26,471 nucleotides of DNA from a virus, in the IMG/VR virus record IMGVR_UViG_3300031963_000811, positions 1 through 26,471 of that record; one strand, given 5' to 3'. Of the stretch, positions 22,964 through 26,471 are shown piece after piece. The position numbers were made by a program, and so were the translations under genes. The notes beneath the pieces are model-generated. The model was given only the letters and a program-made list of their open reading frames with translations. It had not been told where the DNA came from and searched no databases. Numbering within the stretch: position 1 is the stretch's first letter; every line of letters begins with the position of its first letter.

Positions 22964-23163
22964 AATTTATGCCCCCTTGTTGTCCGGCAACGCTCCCTGT
23001 CCTGGTGGCTAAAGTCCGGGCTAATTTCTGCAACGCTGCACGCCAGGCGCGGCTCGGTAGTAATTGCTTTAGATGCAAAGTACAAACTTGCCAGGGCGAT
23101 CGCCGCATAAAAACAAATTGCTGCAATTTCAGGTGCCGTTATAGGTTTATGTTCTTTATTCAT
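22960..23163 (-). CDS. Small single-membrane-segment protein, unknown
   Basis: Encodes 67 residues from ATG 23163, preceded by AAAGGA. One hydrophobic helix (about residues 11-30, PEIAAICFYAAIALASLYFA) is followed by a polar tail with a few Cys. It overlaps the upstream gene by eight bases and the next by four, which supports translation of all three. No family is recognised. Confidence 0.6.
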   Translation of the reverse strand: MNKEHKPITAPEIAAICFYAAIALASLYFASKAITTEPRLACSVAEISPDFSHQDRERCRTTRGHKL

Positions 23164-23425
23164 TTTTGTCCTTTGATAAGTTCCAAAGTAGCAACATGTC
23201 GTCTTTCAACATGGTTGCCGCTGTCGGGCCGCGTTTGGTTTCGACTGCTGCTATGAACTCCCTGCGCTTCACCAAGGGCCACCGCAGTACCGTTCTCGCC
23301 TCGCATTCGCGCCTCCACATCTCGCTGTTCTTTTCTGATCCGAGCAAAAGTTTTGCGAATGTTTGTATCGGAGGCGGGAACGTAGGCTTTTCCTGTAAGG
23401 AGAGTGCTGCCCGCCTCTTTGCCAT
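23156..23425 (-). CDS. Small phage protein, DUF7696-like
   Basis: Encodes 89 residues. Its ATG shares a base with the stop of the RecT-like gene (TAATG), which chooses this frame over a longer overlapping one (to 23495) that lacks such context. The middle WRRECEARTVLRWPLVKRREFIAAVETKRG segment resembles the Cys/Arg-rich pattern I associate with the DUF7696 family, whose role is unknown. It may help the recombination proteins made just before it. Confidence 0.55.
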   Translation of the reverse strand: MAKRRAALSLQEKPTFPPPIQTFAKLLLGSEKNSEMWRRECEARTVLRWPLVKRREFIAAVETKRGPTAATMLKDDMLLLWNLSKDKNE

Positions 23426-24177
23426 TAGAGCGCCTGTTCATCGGCCTCTGGTTCACGGATAACTGCCGCCTGGGCGCGCGCCTTGGCCATTGCAATTTTG
23501 CGCAGATTTTCCGGCAGCTGGCGCATTGCCGGCCGCAGGTTGTCTAGTTCTTCAATTGACGTAGCCTTGGCGATCTTGGCATTGATTTCGGCGGCGTCGG
23601 CTTCAGCCTGGTCTGGCGATTGTTCGACGACATCAGCTGGCCCCAGGTCGATTGTCACGGGCTGCGTCGCTGGCGCTGCAGCTGCTGGTGCCGGTGGCTT
23701 TTTGTCAAAATCTTCGGCTTCCTCTGGTGTGTACACGCCGACGGCAACGCCTGGGAACACGGTGCGGATCCCTTCGCTAATCACGCGGGCGCGCAGCATT
23801 TGGCGTGGGTACTGCCGCCAGGTTGGATTCTTGGTTAGGCCCGCGTTTTCGGCCATAGTTATTGTCCAGGTAATTTCTACGCTACCGCCGGCCGGGTGTG
23901 AGACGACGGCGCTGACTGCGGTGTCGGTGTACTCGGACCATTTTACCGTGCCGCCGGCCTGCTGGAAACGCGCCAGCATGGCGTCGGCCTTAAGGGTAGG
24001 CTTGCCGTTGATGACGTGGTAATCGCGCGCCGCGATCGCTGGGTGCATTCCTTCAGCCTGGCTAATTAGCATTAGGGCCATTGCCTGGTCCGGTGTGCGC
24101 ACGCCAAACAGGTTAGATTTGGCGACGGCCATTGCCATGCGCTCGATGTCGGTGACTGTCATTAGTTCGTTTTTCAT
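23425..24177 (-). CDS. RecT-like single-strand annealing protein
   Basis: Encodes 250 residues from ATG 24177 after a GGAG site. Core residues 1-155 match the RecT family: GVRTPDQAMALMLISQAEGM, INGKPTLKADAMLARFQQAGG, TWTITMAENAGL, NPTWRQYPRQMLRARVISEGIRTVFP and YTPEE. These proteins coat single-stranded DNA and anneal complementary strands in phage recombination. A Pro/Ala-rich linker (about 161-172) and a charged helical tail (190-250) follow. The start overlaps the stop of the YqaJ-like nuclease gene (ATGA), and the two make an exonuclease/annealase pair as in Red or RecET systems. Confidence 0.87.
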   Translation of the reverse strand: MKNELMTVTDIERMAMAVAKSNLFGVRTPDQAMALMLISQAEGMHPAIAARDYHVINGKPTLKADAMLARFQQAGGTVKWSEYTDTAVSAVVSHPAGGSVEITWTITMAENAGLTKNPTWRQYPRQMLRARVISEGIRTVFPGVAVGVYTPEEAEDFDKKPPAPAAAAPATQPVTIDLGPADVVEQSPDQAEADAAEINAKIAKATSIEELDNLRPAMRQLPENLRKIAMAKARAQAAVIREPEADEQAL

Positions 24178-24800
24178 TTTGATTTCTCCATAAGGGTTGC
24201 AACCATCGTGTCTACATCAATCAAAAATTTGCGGATCTCGGTTTCTAGGCCGGCGATATAACTGTCATTGCGGCCGATGCGTTCGACGTAGAGCTGCAAC
24301 GCAGGCGGCATGCGTGGGTCAAATGAGATGAAATCACACCATTGCCGGCCGGTGATCCAGAGCTGGCCCTGGACCTGGGCGACGTGATCTTCTGGCATGC
24401 CGTCCATCCAGGTCATCACATGGACCGAGCTGTTATATGGGCATTTGATTTCGATCAGGCCATCCCAATCAACCAGGCCGTCGGGCGATGCGCCGGCGTC
24501 AAGCTCTTGGTGCTGAATGAATCCGGTTTCCTCGACTTGCAGCTGGCGGCGCTGTTCGTAAACAATGCGCGCGCTGGCTTCGTGCGTCACGCCCCATTGC
24601 ATTGCGCTATTGCTGTAGTGAGGCGTCGCTGATTTGGTCAGGCGCTCGGTGGCAATGTCTACCAGGTAATTGATGCGCGCCGCGGCCGGGCTGCCGTTCT
24701 TGAGCTTGGCCATCACGTCTTTGAAACGCGACGCTGTGGCCTTGCCTACGCGCGCCTGGAACCATTCCGCGGTGCGCTGTTCGTCTGTAATTGTGTCCAA
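24174..24800 (-). CDS. YqaJ / lambda-exonuclease-like recombination nuclease
   Basis: Encodes 208 residues from TTG 24800, with AGGAG six bases upstream (24807-24811). Motifs are E74 in WGVTHE, D107 in GASPDGL, then E117-I-K119 ten and twelve residues later, the metal-binding arrangement of lambda exonuclease. The later QVQGQLWITGRQWCDF helix fits too. It should degrade one strand of DNA ends in the 5' to 3' sense and hand the other to the adjacent RecT-like protein. Length is close to lambda exonuclease (226). Confidence 0.88.
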   Translation of the reverse strand: MDTITDEQRTAEWFQARVGKATASRFKDVMAKLKNGSPAAARINYLVDIATERLTKSATPHYSNSAMQWGVTHEASARIVYEQRRQLQVEETGFIQHQELDAGASPDGLVDWDGLIEIKCPYNSSVHVMTWMDGMPEDHVAQVQGQLWITGRQWCDFISFDPRMPPALQLYVERIGRNDSYIAGLETEIRKFLIDVDTMVATLMEKSK

Positions 24801-24992
24801 TTAAAACTCCTCTTTGATTACTGAAACTCGGATCGCGTCGGGGTGTTGCTCCAGCAATTCCTCGACCAGGACGGCTGAAAACTCATGGTCGGATTTGCCG
24901 CTAACACGTCGGCCGTTTGGCAAAATGACTGTGTAGGTAAATCGGAACGGGCCTTTTTGCGATAATGGAAACGGTACTATTTGAGCGTTCAT
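24801..24992 (-). CDS. Small early protein, unknown
   Basis: Encodes 63 residues. The ATG at 24992 overlaps the upstream stop (ATGA). It has a beta-hairpin-like N-terminal half (FRFTYTVILPNGRRVSGKS) and a helix (EFSAVLVEELLEQHP), suggesting a compact fold. The nuclease ribosome site lies in its last codons, so translation is coupled. No family or function is recognised. Confidence 0.6.
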   Translation of the reverse strand: MNAQIVPFPLSQKGPFRFTYTVILPNGRRVSGKSDHEFSAVLVEELLEQHPDAIRVSVIKEEF

Positions 24993-25204
24993 TCGTCATC
25001 TCCAGAGTAACGAGCGTCAAACATTGCATCGATGCGCGCCTGTTCGCGGTATTCAAAACGGCGTTCTTCAATCTCGGCTGCGCAGCTGGTCATGATGGCT
25101 AGTACATCTTCGAGCGGTAGCCTGGTCCATGCTGCTGTGATGTTTACCGGGATACCGCAGGCCAGGTGGTGAATCGCGTCATACTTAAAATTTGTTGTCT
25201 GCAT
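24989..25204 (-). CDS. Small early protein, unknown
   Basis: Encodes 71 residues from ATG 25204 (MQTTNFKYDAIHHLACG), preceded by GGAG. An in-frame TTG four codons upstream coincides with that site and is rejected as the start. The protein is mainly helical with an acidic end (ARYSGDDE). It contains a segment that could be a helix-turn-helix-like pair (about 15-45), but the resemblance is weak. It overlaps the next gene by four bases. Confidence 0.6.
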   Translation of the reverse strand: MQTTNFKYDAIHHLACGIPVNITAAWTRLPLEDVLAIMTSCAAEIEERRFEYREQARIDAMFDARYSGDDE

Positions 25205-25315
25205 TATTTTCTCCAATCAATTCAAAGTGCCGGTTGCGGGCCGGCGTCGGCTAGGTGGGGAATCGGATCTGCTTGCCAGGCAGTCGCCACGCGCCACCAT
25301 TACGACCGCTGTACA
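25205..25315. other. Non-coding gap with small hairpin
   Basis: No gene is supported here. A 5-bp stem (GCCGG 25229-25233 with CCGGC 25241-25245) is not followed by a T tract in either direction. A 27-codon minus-strand frame starting with ATG has no ribosome site. The stretch includes the leader and GGAG site (25211-25214) of the downstream gene. Confidence 0.6.
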
Positions 25316-25882
25316 TTACGCTGCAATCCTGCCGACGCTGTTATAACCGTAACCGTCGTCGCCCAAGGAGCTAACGCTGGCCGCTGTCGGGCTGACGGCC
25401 ATGTCGTCGAAGCTGTAATTTGACGCGATATTCATGGCTATTTCGTCCAGGGTCATGTTGCCAATCATTGGTTTAGCGCCGCCGGTGTATTCGATCCACG
25501 CGCCAAACTGGCTGTCGATTACTTTCATGTTGTTGACGACACCATACTTGGCGGCCGTCCATTCCAGCGTCGACTGCAAAAACTCGGCGGTGTATTTCCG
25601 CTCGGTAAACACAAAGTCAGCGCCAAACGAAACTTCCTCGCCGTTGATCGAGCTGTAGTTGCTGCCCTGGTAGTCGGTCATGCCGTCGAAGTAGCTGCCC
25701 TCGAACCGCTTAACGATGGCGTTGACCTGCTTGCTGTTCGGGCCGTTGGTCCATTTGACATTGATGCTAGCGCCGCCGGCGTAGGTATTAGACCTGACGC
25801 TAAACTTTACGCCAGGGAATGATTCTTTGAGCGACTGCCTAATGAGCTTGGCAGTCTCAGCGCAGGTTAAATATTTTTTCAT
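25316..25882 (-). CDS. Protein with large polyvalent-protein domain 29 (LPD29)
   Basis: Encodes 188 residues from ATG 25882, with AGGAG seven bases upstream. Residues 1-95 fit the LPD29 pattern: KYLTCAETAKLIRQSLKESFPGVKFSVRS, YAGGASINVKWTNGP, QVNAIVKRFEGSYFDGMTD. The rest is a mixed helix/strand region with a Gly/Tyr-rich end (LGDDGYGYNSVG). LPD domains occur in phage and plasmid polyproteins linked to DNA processing or defence, usually fused to other domains. Here it is alone. It is the first gene after a strong promoter (start site about 36 bases upstream). Confidence 0.75.
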   Translation of the reverse strand: MKKYLTCAETAKLIRQSLKESFPGVKFSVRSNTYAGGASINVKWTNGPNSKQVNAIVKRFEGSYFDGMTDYQGSNYSSINGEEVSFGADFVFTERKYTAEFLQSTLEWTAAKYGVVNNMKVIDSQFGAWIEYTGGAKPMIGNMTLDEIAMNIASNYSFDDMAVSPTAASVSSLGDDGYGYNSVGRIAA

Positions 25883-25920
25883 GGCGATTCTCCTGTTCAG
25901 TTAAAAATGAAATACGACAA

Positions 25921-25933
25921 TGAGATTATCTCA
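25921..25933. promoter_or_regulatory. Perfect 13-base palindrome over the -10 box (putative operator)
   Basis: TGAGAT-T-ATCTCA reads identically on both strands apart from its centre and covers the whole -10 hexamer of the leftward promoter. A dimeric regulator bound here would block RNA polymerase. The small helix-turn-helix protein at 22262-22489 is one candidate binder. Confidence 0.55.
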
Positions 25934-25953
25934 ACACTGTTGCCAAACGTCAA
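25925..25953 (-). promoter_or_regulatory. Sigma-70-type promoter of the leftward early operon
   Basis: On the minus strand TTGACG (25953-25948) and GATAAT (25930-25925) are separated by exactly 17 bases. Each matches five of six consensus bases. A TGA just before the -10 box makes an extended -10. The -35 box overlaps the stop of the preceding gene. Expected transcript start is about 25918. Confidence 0.75.
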
Positions 25954-26258
25954 GCGGCCTCTGGTAATTTTGCTTGTTTAATTATGTCGTCAATCTCAAA
26001 CAGCGCCTCGGCCTGCTGGCGCTCGATTACCTGCTTGGTGGCACGTCCTTCGCTGATTTTGACGCGCACGGACCACATGCTATAGGGCGCGTAGAAATAC
26101 ATGCCGGCCGGACCGACGCGCTCTTCGCGTGCGATCGTGGTGATCAGGCCGTCGGCGCGTTTGACGGTAATGACAGCGACGCGCATCGTGCTAGTCACCT
26201 GGACATAGGTTTGGGCAAACCAGCCAAAATTTGCACTTTTCGAAATAGTTGTTTCCAT
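25950..26258 (-). CDS. Small early protein, unknown
   Basis: Encodes 102 residues from ATG 26258, with AGGAG shortly upstream. Residues 15-75 show alternating strands (VQVTSTMRVAVITVKRADGLITTIAREER), followed by a helix (TKQVIERQQAEALFEIDDIIKQA). No domain is recognised. Its stop codon lies inside the -35 box of the next promoter, so the following gene has its own start of transcription. This gene must be read from a promoter outside the window or upstream of 26303. Confidence 0.65.
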   Translation of the reverse strand: METTISKSANFGWFAQTYVQVTSTMRVAVITVKRADGLITTIAREERVGPAGMYFYAPYSMWSVRVKISEGRATKQVIERQQAEALFEIDDIIKQAKLPEAA

Positions 26259-26281
26259 GTTTAGATCTCCTGGTCAGTAAT

Positions 26282-26295
26282 GGGGCCGAAGCCCC
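26282..26295 (-). other. UUCG-tetraloop hairpin between two early genes
   Basis: On the minus strand GGGGC-UUCG-GCCCC forms a five-pair stem with a very stable C(UUCG)G tetraloop, in the 44-base gap between the 26303 gene and the next ribosome site. No U tract follows, so it is not a good terminator. It could stabilise or mark an RNA end. Confidence 0.6.
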
Positions 26296-26302
26296 GGTAA
26301 AA

Positions 26303-26464
26303 TTAGGCGCGCGGTACGGTGCCGATCAGCTTGCCTTCCATCACTTTGAACAGCAGACACTTGGCGCGGTTCAGCGACTGCCTGGCTCCTTCAGCGTCAC
26401 CAAAAGCAATTTGCTCTTGGGCGTCGGACATTAAGCCAGCTATTACCATGTTTGCGCCGGTCAT
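26303..26464 (-). CDS. Small early protein, possibly 5'-truncated by the window end
   Basis: The frame ends at TAA (26305-26303). From ATG 26464 it encodes 53 residues with helical character (DAQEQIAFGDAEGARQSLNRAKCLLFKVM). No ribosome site is visible in the seven bases left before the window edge and the frame stays open upstream, so the true start may lie outside. The function is not recognised. Confidence 0.5.
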   Translation of the reverse strand: MTGANMVIAGLMSDAQEQIAFGDAEGARQSLNRAKCLLFKVMEGKLIGTVPRA

Positions 26465-26471
26465 TTTGTAA

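Noticed and set aside
23160-23495. 111-codon minus-strand frame overlapping the RecT-like gene end
   Set aside because: The 89-codon frame from 23425 has a TAATG junction with the RecT-like gene and a more natural protein sequence; the longer frame is Arg-rich and lacks context.

Overview
The window is a stretch of a tailed double-stranded DNA phage genome, either free or integrated. The tail genes indicate podovirus (short-tailed, T7/BPP-1-like) architecture. In order these are a gp11-like adaptor/tail tubular A, a gp12-like tail tubular B, gp13-like and gp14-like small internal virion proteins, three very large ejection proteins and a T7-type tail fibre. An inner/outer membrane spanin pair (Rz/Rz1) indicates a Gram-negative host. 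GC is moderate to high in the tail genes and lower in one receptor-binding gene. Several small genes in the fibre and lysis blocks remind me of families in aquatic (cyano-, pelagi-) phages, but that is memory and was not searched. I see no integrase, phage RNA polymerase, reverse transcriptase, tRNA gene or CRISPR array, so the lifestyle is undecided.

Layout. Bases 1-170 are the 3' end of a probable head gene, followed by a strong intrinsic terminator (181-207). Bases 225-14129 on the plus strand are the tail-tube and ejection module. Its genes are tightly packed, many joined by TAATG or ATGA overlaps that suggest translational coupling. The three large ejection candidates are a 1040-residue protein with a central GH108-type muramidase, a 1099-residue protein with a DdrB-like ParB fold and a RelA/SpoT-like nucleotidyltransferase domain, and an 841-residue protein without a recognised domain. 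Bases 14133-19212 are the host-recognition module: a T7-type fibre, a small beta protein, a glycine-rich adhesin-like protein, a possible partner, then an unexpected DUF6817-like / 2-oxoglutarate oxygenase pair, then a low-GC second fibre. Bases 19215-22189 are the lysis region: two conserved-looking membrane proteins in overlapping frames, a GH19 endolysin, a lipoprotein, a holin candidate, a secreted micro-protein, and Rz with an Rz1 hidden inside it. It ends at a terminator at 22238-22263.

Bases 22262-26464 are on the minus strand and converge on that terminator. This is an early-type operon running leftward: unknown genes, an LPD29-domain protein, a YqaJ/lambda-exonuclease-like nuclease, a RecT-like annealing protein, small membrane proteins and two small DNA-binding proteins. 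A near-consensus sigma-70 promoter (25925-25953) whose -10 box is overlapped by a perfect 13-base palindrome drives this operon from inside the window.

No gene-free stretch exceeds 300 bases. The longest is about 110 bases (25205-25315) and holds only a weak hairpin.
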